Source: an uncultured bacterium (lineage in GTDB: Bacteria > Verrucomicrobiota > Lentisphaeria > Victivallales > UBA1829). Taken from it: a DNA stretch of 64,000 bases. A program made the position numbers and the translations under genes. This document shows, one piece after another, positions 55,926 to 64,000 of this stretch. A model generated the notes under the pieces. It ran no database searches and was not told the origin of the DNA. It worked only from the letters and a program-made list of their open reading frames with translations. Location of the stretch: assembly GCA_902780135.1 (NCBI GenBank), contig CACZEK010000002.1, forward strand, positions 62,001-126,000. Reading direction: 5' to 3'. Within the stretch, counting starts at the first letter, position 1. Each line of letters begins with the position of its first letter.

Positions 55926-57257
55926 TCAGCCGAGCACCTTTTCGTCGAGGTAGGCGCGCAGCCCTTCGATCGGGATGCGTTCCTGCGCCATCGAATCGCG
56001 TTCGCGCACGGTCACGGCGTTGTCTTCGAGCGAATCGAAGTCGAACGTGACGCAGTACGGCGTGCCGATCTCGTCCTGGCGGCGGTAGCGCTTGCCGATG
56101 TTTCCGGTCACGTCCAGCTCGGTGCGGTAGCGGCCGAGGAACTTTTCCTGGAGCTCCTGCGCGTTCTGGTTGAGCTTCTTGGAGAGCGGGAGAAACGCGA
56201 CCTGGACCGGGGCGACCGTGGCGGGGAAGTGGAGCACCACGCGGACGTCGTCCTCCATGCCTTCCTTCTGGGTCGGGGCGCGGTCTTCGTCGTAGGCGTT
56301 GCAGAGCACGGCGAGGACCATGCGGTCGAGGCCGACGGAGGTCTCGACGACGGTCGGCAGATAGCGGGTGTTGTTGGACTGGTCGAGGTACTGGAGGTCC
56401 TGCTCGGAGAACTTCTGGTGCTGGGACATGTCCCAGGTGCCGCGGTGGTGGATGCCTTCGAGCTCGCCCCAGCCGAACGGGAATTCGTATTCGATGTCGA
56501 CCGCCGCCTTCGCGTAGTGGGCGAGCTTGTCGTGCGGATGCAGGTGGAGCTTTTCGACCGGGAACTTCAGGACGTTCAGGTAGAAGTTCCAGCGTTCCTG
56601 GCGCCAGTACTCGAACCATTCCATCGAGCCTTCGTCCGCGCAGAAGAACTCCATTTCCATCTGCGAGAACTCGCGGGAACGGAACGTGAACATGCGGGGC
56701 GTGATCTCGTTGCGGAACGCCTTGCCGACCTGGGCGATGCCGAAGGGCAGCTGCATGCGCGTGGCGATGCGGATGGAGTGGAAGTCGAGGAAGATCGGCT
56801 GGCAGGTCTCGGCGCGGAGATACGCGATGTGCTCCTCGTCGAACACGGGGCCGACGTAGGTCTTCATCATCAGGTTGAACTCGCGCGGCGGGGTGAGGTC
56901 CTTCGAGCCGCAGTTCGTGCAGGTGGTCGGGTCGGGCATCTGGTCCACGCGGAAGCGCGTCTTGCACTTCTTGCAGTCGCACATGATGTCGCCGAAGCGG
57001 TCCACGTGCCCGGAGGCTTTCCAGACTTTCGGATGGCAGATGATGGAGGAGTCCAGGCCGACCACGTTGTTGCGTTTTTCGACCATGTAGAGCCACCACT
57101 GGCGTTCGACCGCGCGCTTCAGGGCGATGCCGTAGGGACCGTAGTCCCAGAAGCCGTTGAAGCCGCCGTAGATTTCGGAGCTCTGAAATACGAAGCCGCG
57201 CCGTTTGCACAGGCTGACGATCTTTTCCATACAGGTGTCAATCGGTTGTTCCGACAT
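55926..57257 (-). CDS. glyS: Glycyl-tRNA synthetase, dimeric (archaeal/eukaryotic-like) type
   Basis: 443 residues. Class II motifs: RRGFVFQSSEIYGG at the start, motif 2 in AFRNEITPRMFTFRSREFSQMEMEFF, motif 3 in PTVVETSVGLDRMVLAVL, and the C-terminal anticodon-binding domain. A zinc-finger-like CDCKKCKTRF and CTNCGS pair lies near 95-125. This is the alpha2 enzyme, unlike the alpha2beta2 GlyQS of most Proteobacteria. Start MSEQPIDT chosen; upstream in-frame Met is close to the promoter. First gene of an operon with two lipoproteins. The window also carries two of its tRNA substrates. Confidence 0.95.
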   Translation of the reverse strand: MSEQPIDTCMEKIVSLCKRRGFVFQSSEIYGGFNGFWDYGPYGIALKRAVERQWWLYMVEKRNNVVGLDSSIICHPKVWKASGHVDRFGDIMCDCKKCKTRFRVDQMPDPTTCTNCGSKDLTPPREFNLMMKTYVGPVFDEEHIAYLRAETCQPIFLDFHSIRIATRMQLPFGIAQVGKAFRNEITPRMFTFRSREFSQMEMEFFCADEGSMEWFEYWRQERWNFYLNVLKFPVEKLHLHPHDKLAHYAKAAVDIEYEFPFGWGELEGIHHRGTWDMSQHQKFSEQDLQYLDQSNNTRYLPTVVETSVGLDRMVLAVLCNAYDEDRAPTQKEGMEDDVRVVLHFPATVAPVQVAFLPLSKKLNQNAQELQEKFLGRYRTELDVTGNIGKRYRRQDEIGTPYCVTFDFDSLEDNAVTVRERDSMAQERIPIEGLRAYLDEKVLG

Positions 57258-57312
57258 AATTTTCCGTACACTTTCCAGTTTTTGGGTTGAAAAAAACAAA
57301 AATGCTTCTCAA

Positions 57313-57340
57313 AATATAGCCCGCCTTGCTGAAAAAGCAA
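57313..57340 (-). promoter_or_regulatory. Promoter for glyS
   Basis: Minus strand: TTGCTT (57335-57340), 16-base spacer, TATATT (57313-57318). Confidence 0.5.
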
Positions 57341-57345
57341 AATGA

Positions 57346-57380
57346 TTTTTTCGCTTTTTAATAAAAAAGACGCGAAAAAA
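57346..57380 (-). terminator. Possible terminator after pbpC
   Basis: TTTTTTCGC (57346-57354) pairs with GCGAAAAAA (57372-57380) and the stem itself is U-rich. It is AT-rich and may be weak. Confidence 0.35.
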
Positions 57381-57382
57381 GG

Positions 57383-59572
57383 CTATTTTTTCCGCACGAC
57401 CGTGAATTCCACGGCGTCCGCGGCGGAATCCGCGGCTCGGACCGCCTCCACGCGGTGCATGCCCGGAGCGAAGATTTGAGGAGCCGGATTCTCGCCGAGA
57501 TACACGCCGTCGGCGAACCAGTAAGCGCCGTCGTCCGGCGCAAGGTCCAGCTTGACGCCCTCGTCCTTTTCCGCGGCGTATGTGGCGGGCATCGGCGAGA
57601 GGATGCGGAATGCGTTTTCGCCGGATGCCGCGTCGCCGCAGGACCCGCACAGGACAAGCGGGATGCCGGCGGGCTTCACGGCGGATTCTTTCTTTTCGCA
57701 GTCAGGCGAGGCGGAAAGCCCGGTCTTCGCGCAGACTTCGGCCGTTTCCAGCGCGTCCTCCCGCGGCCAGGCGCTTTTCCATTCCGTCAGGCCGTATTTC
57801 GAGGCGGCGAGGGACAGGATCTCCCCGGCGGCGGGCGCGGCGGACGTGCCGCCGACCAGAGCGTCCGACGCGGACCCGTCCTTGTTGCCGAACCACACGC
57901 CGACCGTGAGCGTCTCCGTGCAGGCGAAACACCACGCGTCGCGCAGATTGTTGCTCGTGCCTGTCTTCCATGCCGCCGTCCCCTCGAACCCGGCGAGCGG
58001 GAGCGAGGTCAGCATCCGCAGGACCGTCTGCGCCGTCCCGGCGGAGAAGACGCGTTCGCCGCCGGGCAGGGGGCGTTCGGGGACGTGCCGGAAAAAAACC
58101 GGGCGCAGTTTGCCGTCCATCGCCAGCGCGCGGTAGGCGTTCGTGAGGGAGAGCAGCGTATGTCCCGCGCTGCCGAGCGCCATGGAGAGCCCGAAGCCGC
58201 TTCCCGGGCGGCGCGACGCGAGGATGTGGAGTTTTTCCGCCAGTTCGATCATGCGCGGTTCGCCGAGCGCGGCCGCCAGCCGGACCGCCGGGGTGTTCAG
58301 CGAATGGGCGAGCGCGTAGGACGCCTTCACGGTGCCCCGGAACGCCCCGTCGAAGTTGCCGGGCGCGTAATCGCCGTAGCGCAGCGGGGCATCCAGCACG
58401 CGCGTGTCCGCCGTGATGATGCCGCCCTCGACGGCTTCGGCGTACAGGAACGGCTTGAGCGTGGACCCTGCGGACCGGACCGCGTTCGCGGCGTTGTATT
58501 GCCCGGTGCCGGGTTCGTTGAAGTCGAGCGTGCCGAGGAACACAAGGGCTTCGCCGGAGGCGTTGTCGAGCACGACCGCGGCGGCGTCATGCACGCCGGG
58601 CAGCGTGTCGCGGCGGCGTTTCAGGACCGCCTGCACGTCCCGCTGGAAATCCGCGTCGACGGAGCAGAGGACGGGTTCGCCCTGCGCGGGGGACCACCCT
58701 TCGCGCCGTTTTTCCGCGCGGGCGCGCCGGACCGCATGGATCGTTTCGTCCGGGGCGGATTTGAATTCGAAATCGGCGGGCTGGGAGAAATCGCGGTAGC
58801 GGAGCGGTTCGGACTCATAGACCGTGCGCGCCTCGTCCGGCGTGAGCAGTCCGTGGTGCACGAGCAGGTCCAGCACGATCTTCTGGCGTTTCTTCGCCGC
58901 TTCCGGGTGCAGATTCGGGTTGTAGCGGTTCGGTTTCTGCGGGATGCCGCAGAGGAGCGCGGCCTCGGCGCGGTTGAGCTGGGACGCGTGGAGCCCGAAA
59001 TAGAACCGCGCCGCCGCCTCGATGCCGTAGACCTTGCCGCCGCACGGGATGCGGTTCAGGTACTCGGTCAGGATCTCGTCCTTCGTGTAGAGCTGTTCCA
59101 GGCGGCGCGCCATGGCGGCCTGCCTGAACTTGCGGACGAGGCTCGGCCTGTGGTCGGGCAGGGCGAATCCGGCGAGCTGCATGGTGATGGTCGACGCGCC
59201 GGAAATGATCTTCAGGTTGCGGACGTCCTGCCACAGCGCGCGCAGGATCGCCCGGTAGTCGACCCCGCCGTGCTCGTAGAACGCGTAGTCCTCGGCAGAG
59301 AGCATGATCGACACGGCTTCCGGGGCGATATCCTTGAGCTCGACCGGAAACCGCCATTCGTAGTCGTGCGTGGTCTCGTAGAACACCGGGAGCCCGTTGC
59401 GGTCGAGGTAGGCGTGCGCCGGGGTGATGCGCCGCAGACGGACCATTGGGTCCTCCACGCAGTACGGCGCGACGGTCCAGACCGCGAGGGCGAGGATCGC
59501 GAAAACGAGGAAAGCCGCCGCGGCGAAGCGAACGGCTTTCCTTCTGGTCAGGCTGTGGAACCGGAGGCTCAT
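57383..59572 (-). CDS. pbpC: Penicillin-binding protein 1C
   Basis: 729 residues. One N-terminal membrane helix (17-37), GT51 glycosyltransferase with Glu94 in SAEDYAFYEHGG and STITMQLAG, then the transpeptidase with SAGSTLKP (Ser near 369), SLN and KTGTSNN (near 537). The C-terminal segment after residue 640 (SPMPATYAAEKDEGVKLDL) is the BiPBP_C domain of PbpC. It polymerises and possibly crosslinks peptidoglycan at the periplasmic face. The ATG overlaps the end of the alpha-2-macroglobulin gene (ATGA), the same pairing as yfhM-pbpC in Escherichia coli. Confidence 0.94.
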   Translation of the reverse strand: MSLRFHSLTRRKAVRFAAAAFLVFAILALAVWTVAPYCVEDPMVRLRRITPAHAYLDRNGLPVFYETTHDYEWRFPVELKDIAPEAVSIMLSAEDYAFYEHGGVDYRAILRALWQDVRNLKIISGASTITMQLAGFALPDHRPSLVRKFRQAAMARRLEQLYTKDEILTEYLNRIPCGGKVYGIEAAARFYFGLHASQLNRAEAALLCGIPQKPNRYNPNLHPEAAKKRQKIVLDLLVHHGLLTPDEARTVYESEPLRYRDFSQPADFEFKSAPDETIHAVRRARAEKRREGWSPAQGEPVLCSVDADFQRDVQAVLKRRRDTLPGVHDAAAVVLDNASGEALVFLGTLDFNEPGTGQYNAANAVRSAGSTLKPFLYAEAVEGGIITADTRVLDAPLRYGDYAPGNFDGAFRGTVKASYALAHSLNTPAVRLAAALGEPRMIELAEKLHILASRRPGSGFGLSMALGSAGHTLLSLTNAYRALAMDGKLRPVFFRHVPERPLPGGERVFSAGTAQTVLRMLTSLPLAGFEGTAAWKTGTSNNLRDAWCFACTETLTVGVWFGNKDGSASDALVGGTSAAPAAGEILSLAASKYGLTEWKSAWPREDALETAEVCAKTGLSASPDCEKKESAVKPAGIPLVLCGSCGDAASGENAFRILSPMPATYAAEKDEGVKLDLAPDDGAYWFADGVYLGENPAPQIFAPGMHRVEAVRAADSAADAVEFTVVRKK

Positions 59573-62500
59573 TTCACCTCGAAGACGTCCTCGCCGGCGG
59601 CCGGGATGAACGTGCCGTTCATGTCCGGGTCGTACATCGCCTCGGCGTGGAGCGCGGGGACCGCGAACCTGCCGGGCGTAGTGGCGCGCACGGTGTAGAT
59701 GGCGTATGCGGAGCCGTAGAGCGTGCCGAAGACGAGGAAACGGTCGTCGCGCTTTTCGGTGCGGCTGAATTCCTGGCGGTTCTTGAGGAGGATGTTCTTC
59801 GGGATGCGGCCGGAGGCGTCCATGCGCGTGGCGAGCGCCTCGTCCTCGATCTCAAGCCCGGCGGGGAGCAGGTCGGAGATCACGATGTTCTCGACCACTT
59901 CGGGGGAGTCCGCGGTGATGCGGACGAACGCGAGTTCGCCGTGTTTGAGCGAGGTGACCGGGCTGCCCTTCTCGTCGAAGTATTCGCGTTTGAGGCGGAT
60001 CGGGCCTGTGGCGGGTTTCGCCTCCTTCGGGACGCCGGAGACGACGGTGCGGACGTAGAGATTCGCGTTTCCGGTGTTCGAAACGGCGCTCGCGCCGTCT
60101 GCCGAAAGCTCGAATCCGCTGAGCGCCTTGCCGGAAAGCTCGTGCTTCGCCTTGCCGGCTCCGGTCACCGCGCCGGAGAGGTCTGCGGGCGGGTAGTATT
60201 CCGCGAACGCGCCGAGGCCCATGCACGCCCAGGCGTTCGCCTGCGTGGTGCCCCAGCACTCGCCGTCCTTGCGGATGCGTCCGGCGAGGAACGCCGCGAG
60301 TTCGGCGGCTGCCGCTTCGCTGCCCTTCGGGTCGCACTTCATGAGGATGCTCAGGACCATGCCCGCGCGCGACGTCGTGTCGGTGATCCCGACGAGGTCC
60401 GAGGTCTGGTAAAGCCAGGTGGGATCGGCGAGCGCGGCGCGGAGGGGTTCCGCTCCTTCTCCGGCGTAGCCGCCCCGGACGAGCGCGGCGGCCGCGAGGA
60501 ACGAGGCGAAACCGGGCTTGCTTCCGGCGAGGATGTTGCGCGCCGGGATCACGAAGTCCTTGTTTCCGGCGGACGCGAGCACGTAGGCGGCGTAGGCGCG
60601 GAGTTCGGGCTTGTGGCTGCCCGCGCTGTTCGCGAGGCGCAGGAGATAGGCGGTCAGGCTCTTCTCAATAGTCGCGTCGACCGTGACGCGTTTCGCCGCC
60701 TTCGCCTCGAAGATGAAGTGCGCGGCGTAGACCGTCCCCTCGGGCCATTCCCTGCGGACATCCGGCCACATGGAGAACGCGCCGTCGCCCGCCGTCATCA
60801 TGAGGATGCGGGCGTAGGCGGCGGACACCTTCGGCTCCATGGTCTTCGCGATCTCGGCGTCGAGCAGTCCGGCCTTCACCAGCGCGGCGGCGGAGAGGAA
60901 CGGGAACGCGCCGGAGACGGTCTGCTCCAGGCAGCCGTAGGGGTATTCGTTGAGCCACGCGAGCGCGCCGGACACGCCGACTGCGGGCGAGGAGGAAATG
61001 CTGAGTTTCGCGCTGTCCACGGACGCGAATCCGGCGGCGGGAGAGATCGAAAGCGTCTGGTCCGGCTTCACGACCGCGAACGTGGAGACGGTCTGCGGCG
61101 CGACTGCCGGGCGGACCGTGATGTACGCCGTTTCCGTGCGGGACTCCGCGCCGACGGACAGCGTGGCGGAGAGCGTGCCTTCGCCGGTCTTGTCGAGCGC
61201 CTTCACGCGGAAGGAGACGTCTTTGGTCTCGCCCGCCTTCAGCGCGCCGAGTTTGGGCAGGTCGCCCACCGCCTGAAGCGTGTCGGGCAGTTCAAATTTG
61301 AAGTCGACCGCGCCGTCCTTCGCGTCGTGGTTGAACGCGCGGACGCTGATGACCGCCTCGTCGCCGGGGGCGAGCACGCGCGGCGCGGAGACCGTGAGGC
61401 TGACCGGATTGCGGACGATCATTTCACGTTCGCCGGAGCCGACCGCGCTGACCGCGTTCGCGACCGCCATGAACCGGAGCGAACCGGAGTGGTCCGGGAT
61501 CTTCACCTTCACCGTGGCGGAGCCGGATTCCGGGACCTTCACGACGGGCACGATGACGCGCGCGGCGTCCTTCATCTTCACGAGGGACGCGGCGAGCGCG
61601 GACGGGGATGCGGAGTCGTCGCCGCCGCCGATGGTGCCGTCCGGGCGGATCCTGAGGTTCGGGAAGAGGTCGCTGTATGTCTCGCACATGGTGATGCGCG
61701 CGATGTCGTCCTGCAGGAAGAACTTGTAGATGTCGGGCGTCTTGAACCCGGTGAGCGCGAGCACGCCCTCGTCGACCGCGAAGAGGCAGACCTGTCCCGC
61801 CTGCGGCTTGCCGTCGAGGCTGGCGAGCTTCACGGTCACGTCGGTTTCGGTCTCGGGCCGGACGATGCCGGGGACGGTGATCGCGACGTCGAGCTTGTGC
61901 GCGGCGGAGTGGTCGAGTTCGAGGCTCGCCAGTCCCGAGGCGCGGATGTATTCGTCCTTGTCCTTTCCGATCACGATGACGCCGATGTGGTAGCGTCCGT
62001 TCAGCGTGTCGGGCCGGATCTTCGCGTCGATCGTGACCTCGCCCGCCTTGACCGGGATCGCCTCCGCGTAGTCCAGGTGCAGCGCGCCCATCGTCACGAA
62101 CGCCTCGCCGTCGACCGGGCTGGTGAACGTGATCTTCGCGGTCTCGCCGGGCGTGTATTTCTTCGCGTCGGTCTTGAACACGAGTTCGGAGGGATCGCCG
62201 GTGCGCCTGCCGGATTCGCCCGCGGAGTGCCACACGTTGATCTTCGTGCGGATGTCGTTGCCGTATTCCGCGACGATGTCGTAGCAGCCGGAGGGCAGGT
62301 CGAACGCGACCTGCGAGGTGTAGGCGGCGAGGTCGGCGCCCTGCGGGACCGTGACCGTCTTCGACGCGCCTTCCACCTCGGAAACGGTCTCCTGCCAGCG
62401 TCTGCGGTAGCCGTCGCCGTCCTGCACCAGCACATAGTCCCAGGCGCGCTTGAGGACGGTGAACTTGATGTCGCGTCCGGCGTCGAGCGTGGCGGGCTTG

Positions 62501-64000
62501 CCCTGTTCGGTCGCGAGCAGAGCCAGGTCAAGCAGGCATTCCCTGCCCGCGCCGTCCTTCTGCTTCAGTCCGATGAACCAGTCCGTCGGGTAGAGCGTGA
62601 AGTTGTCGCTTCCGGTCACGGCGCGTCCGCCCGGCTCCTGCACGGACGCCTGAAGCACCACGCGCACCGGGTCGAACGACATGCCGCGCGAGCCGAACGA
62701 CGGCAGGGAGAGGTTCGTCTTGCCGTTTTCGACCGCGAGAGGCGTTTCGAACTCGTCGAAATTGAAGCGCGAGGCGTCGCCGACTTCCCAGCCCTTCCAG
62801 TGGTCGGGGCGTTTTCCGCCCGGCGTGCAGTCAAAGAGGAGTCTGCCGGAAGCGGACGGCACGGGCGTGCCGAAATAATAGTCCGCGGAGAGGACTGTAT
62901 TCAGAGGCTCCTTCACGGCGGCGGGGCCGGCGGGCAGGGCGGCGTGTTCGAGTTTCGCCTTGATGCGGTCCGGCACATAGGCGCCGACGCGGATGGTCGT
63001 TTCGCCCATGCGTGAGACACCGGATGCGACGCGGACCGTGTAGACGCCGGAAACGGCAGTGTCCGGGACGCGGATCATCTTCGAAAGGAATCCCATTTCG
63101 TCCCCGTGGACCTCCTCGGAGAGGATCTGTCTGCCGTCCGGGGCGATGAGGGAGATCTTATACGGCGAGTAGCTGGGGCCGCTTTTGCTCGGCGGAGGCA
63201 TCGTGGCGTCGGGGAACTGAGGATAGATCGTCTTTCCCGACCCATTTTCCCTGTAGCGGATGAACGATGCGGCGAGGAAGTCTTCGCCGGGGCGGACGAT
63301 GCCGCGTTCCGTGAACACGAACGCCATGTCCCCGTAAGATTTGAAGTCGTCAAGATTCAGTTCGAGGGGGAACCATGCGAATTCTTCGCCTTTGCGGATG
63401 GCGGCGGAGTAGAGCGTGCCTTTGTTCAAGCCGGGAATCGGTTGCGTGAACGCTTTCCCGTTCGAGTCGGTCTTGTATGTCCCGACCAGCTGGTTCTTGT
63501 CCGTCCTGAGTTCGATCTCCGCGTCGGCGACGGGCTTGCCGTCGGAGATGCGGCGGACGAAGATCGCCAGTCCTTCGCCCGTTTTGGCGGCGGATGCCGC
63601 GACCATCGCGAAATCGGTCAGCGTGAACGTGCGGCGTTCCGTCTCCCGGTAGGTGTAGTCGTCGCTCCAGTCGGACTTGCGGTCGTATTCGACCTCCAGC
63701 ACATAATGGCCCGGACGGAAGCGCAGCATCCCCTCAGACGGATGGGATATCTTTGCCCGGTCGTCCAGAATGTCGGTGAGGTCGAGCATGTGGTTGACCG
63801 TTTCGTTGCGCGGATCGGACAGCGTGACCGTCTTTTCGCCGACGAGTTCCATGGCGTAGACGTCGTCGTTGCCCGAGGCGAACGCGAGGTTGTTTTCGAA
63901 GCCGCGGTAGAGCTTGAGGGTGTATTTCTTGAGATTGCGCGCGGAGTAGGGGAATTCGATCCTGTCCGCGGTGAGCGGGAAGACGCTGCCGTCCGTGAGG
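59569..64000 (-). CDS. Bacterial alpha-2-macroglobulin (5' part beyond the window)
   Basis: The frame stays open to the right edge, so the start and any signal peptide are not seen; 1476 residues are visible. Macroglobulin beta domains (FTERGIVRPGEDFLAASFI, VYTVRVASGVSRMGETTIR) lead to the thioester motif GCLEQ in NEYPYGCLEQTVSG and the alpha/alpha toroid after it. The intact Cys-x-Glu-Gln indicates a protease-trapping thioester form, anchored in the periplasm to guard the cell after envelope breach. Paired and overlapping with pbpC, which supports repair of breached peptidoglycan together with protease inhibition. Confidence 0.93.
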   Translation of the reverse strand, partial: LTDGSVFPLTADRIEFPYSARNLKKYTLKLYRGFENNLAFASGNDDVYAMELVGEKTVTLSDPRNETVNHMLDLTDILDDRAKISHPSEGMLRFRPGHYVLEVEYDRKSDWSDDYTYRETERRTFTLTDFAMVAASAAKTGEGLAIFVRRISDGKPVADAEIELRTDKNQLVGTYKTDSNGKAFTQPIPGLNKGTLYSAAIRKGEEFAWFPLELNLDDFKSYGDMAFVFTERGIVRPGEDFLAASFIRYRENGSGKTIYPQFPDATMPPPSKSGPSYSPYKISLIAPDGRQILSEEVHGDEMGFLSKMIRVPDTAVSGVYTVRVASGVSRMGETTIRVGAYVPDRIKAKLEHAALPAGPAAVKEPLNTVLSADYYFGTPVPSASGRLLFDCTPGGKRPDHWKGWEVGDASRFNFDEFETPLAVENGKTNLSLPSFGSRGMSFDPVRVVLQASVQEPGGRAVTGSDNFTLYPTDWFIGLKQKDGAGRECLLDLALLATEQGKPATLDAGRDIKFTVLKRAWDYVLVQDGDGYRRRWQETVSEVEGASKTVTVPQGADLAAYTSQVAFDLPSGCYDIVAEYGNDIRTKINVWHSAGESGRRTGDPSELVFKTDAKKYTPGETAKITFTSPVDGEAFVTMGALHLDYAEAIPVKAGEVTIDAKIRPDTLNGRYHIGVIVIGKDKDEYIRASGLASLELDHSAAHKLDVAITVPGIVRPETETDVTVKLASLDGKPQAGQVCLFAVDEGVLALTGFKTPDIYKFFLQDDIARITMCETYSDLFPNLRIRPDGTIGGGDDSASPSALAASLVKMKDAARVIVPVVKVPESGSATVKVKIPDHSGSLRFMAVANAVSAVGSGEREMIVRNPVSLTVSAPRVLAPGDEAVISVRAFNHDAKDGAVDFKFELPDTLQAVGDLPKLGALKAGETKDVSFRVKALDKTGEGTLSATLSVGAESRTETAYITVRPAVAPQTVSTFAVVKPDQTLSISPAAGFASVDSAKLSISSSPAVGVSGALAWLNEYPYGCLEQTVSGAFPFLSAAALVKAGLLDAEIAKTMEPKVSAAYARILMMTAGDGAFSMWPDVRREWPEGTVYAAHFIFEAKAAKRVTVDATIEKSLTAYLLRLANSAGSHKPELRAYAAYVLASAGNKDFVIPARNILAGSKPGFASFLAAAALVRGGYAGEGAEPLRAALADPTWLYQTSDLVGITDTTSRAGMVLSILMKCDPKGSEAAAAELAAFLAGRIRKDGECWGTTQANAWACMGLGAFAEYYPPADLSGAVTGAGKAKHELSGKALSGFELSADGASAVSNTGNANLYVRTVVSGVPKEAKPATGPIRLKREYFDEKGSPVTSLKHGELAFVRITADSPEVVENIVISDLLPAGLEIEDEALATRMDASGRIPKNILLKNRQEFSRTEKRDDRFLVFGTLYGSAYAIYTVRATTPGRFAVPALHAEAMYDPDMNGTFIPAAGEDVFEVK

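Overview
The window is about 64 kb of GC-rich, densely coded chromosome from a Gram-negative bacterium. Lipoprotein signals, a bacterial alpha-2-macroglobulin next to penicillin-binding protein 1C, TonB-like anchored proteins and no sporulation or Gram-positive anchoring genes point to a two-membrane cell. The set of plant-glycan glycosidases (GH3, GH27, GH43, GH51), PA14-like anchored proteins, long proteins built from PPC-like modules, an archaeal/eukaryotic-type glycyl-tRNA synthetase and an Asp-type MurA fits the PVC group, most likely a Lentisphaerota/Verrucomicrobiota gut bacterium. This is inference from gene content; no rRNA is present.

Layout. 1-970: end of an iron-sulphur aldo/keto reductase. 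971-8552: seven minus-strand genes (leuS, Fe-alcohol dehydrogenase, glycerate kinase, gmk, coaC, rsmE, AlkD-like) with tiny gaps or 4-base ATGA overlaps. 8.7-13.3 kb: GH3 glycosidase, a secreted Pro/Gln-repeat protein, a release-factor-like protein, a small lipoprotein and two tRNAs (Gly-GCC, Gln-UUG). 13.4-16.6 kb: divergent dxs and a GMP synthase that lacks its amidotransferase half. 16.7-25.2 kb: a 1039-residue repeat protein, a VapBC pair, a GH27-GH43 operon and queH. 25.3-32.1 kb: two HdeD-like membrane proteins, an XRE regulator with a histone-like Lys/Ala tail, asd, and a tandem pair of TonB-like anchored PA14-type proteins. 32.2-40.3 kb: an IscR-like Rrf2 regulator, a GT87-like membrane glycosyltransferase, an RNA methyltransferase, murA, tsaE, pyrC, pyrB and pyrR. 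40.6-47.4 kb: a secreted protein, a second PPC-module protein, an acyltransferase, and an ornithine-decarboxylase-type gene with a DUF3795 protein. 47.4-51.2 kb: gyrA-folP. 51.4-64 kb: tRNA-Gly(CCC), a lipoprotein, GH51, two lipoproteins, glyS, pbpC and a truncated alpha-2-macroglobulin gene.

Gene starts usually have a GGAG-like ribosome site, and many transcription units carry TTGANA or TTGCAA, a 16-17 base spacer and TATATT or TAAATT. Operons close with GC-rich hairpins and T tracts.

The least familiar material is: (1) two PPC-module proteins without signal peptides, with three and six modules; (2) the tandem TonB-like/PA14 pair with identical C-terminal tails; (3) a family of paired short hairpins at three gene ends, one of which appears to have rewritten the last codons of queH; (4) Lys/Ala histone-like tails on both an XRE regulator and a GH51 enzyme; (5) MurA with Asp in place of the fosfomycin-target Cys.
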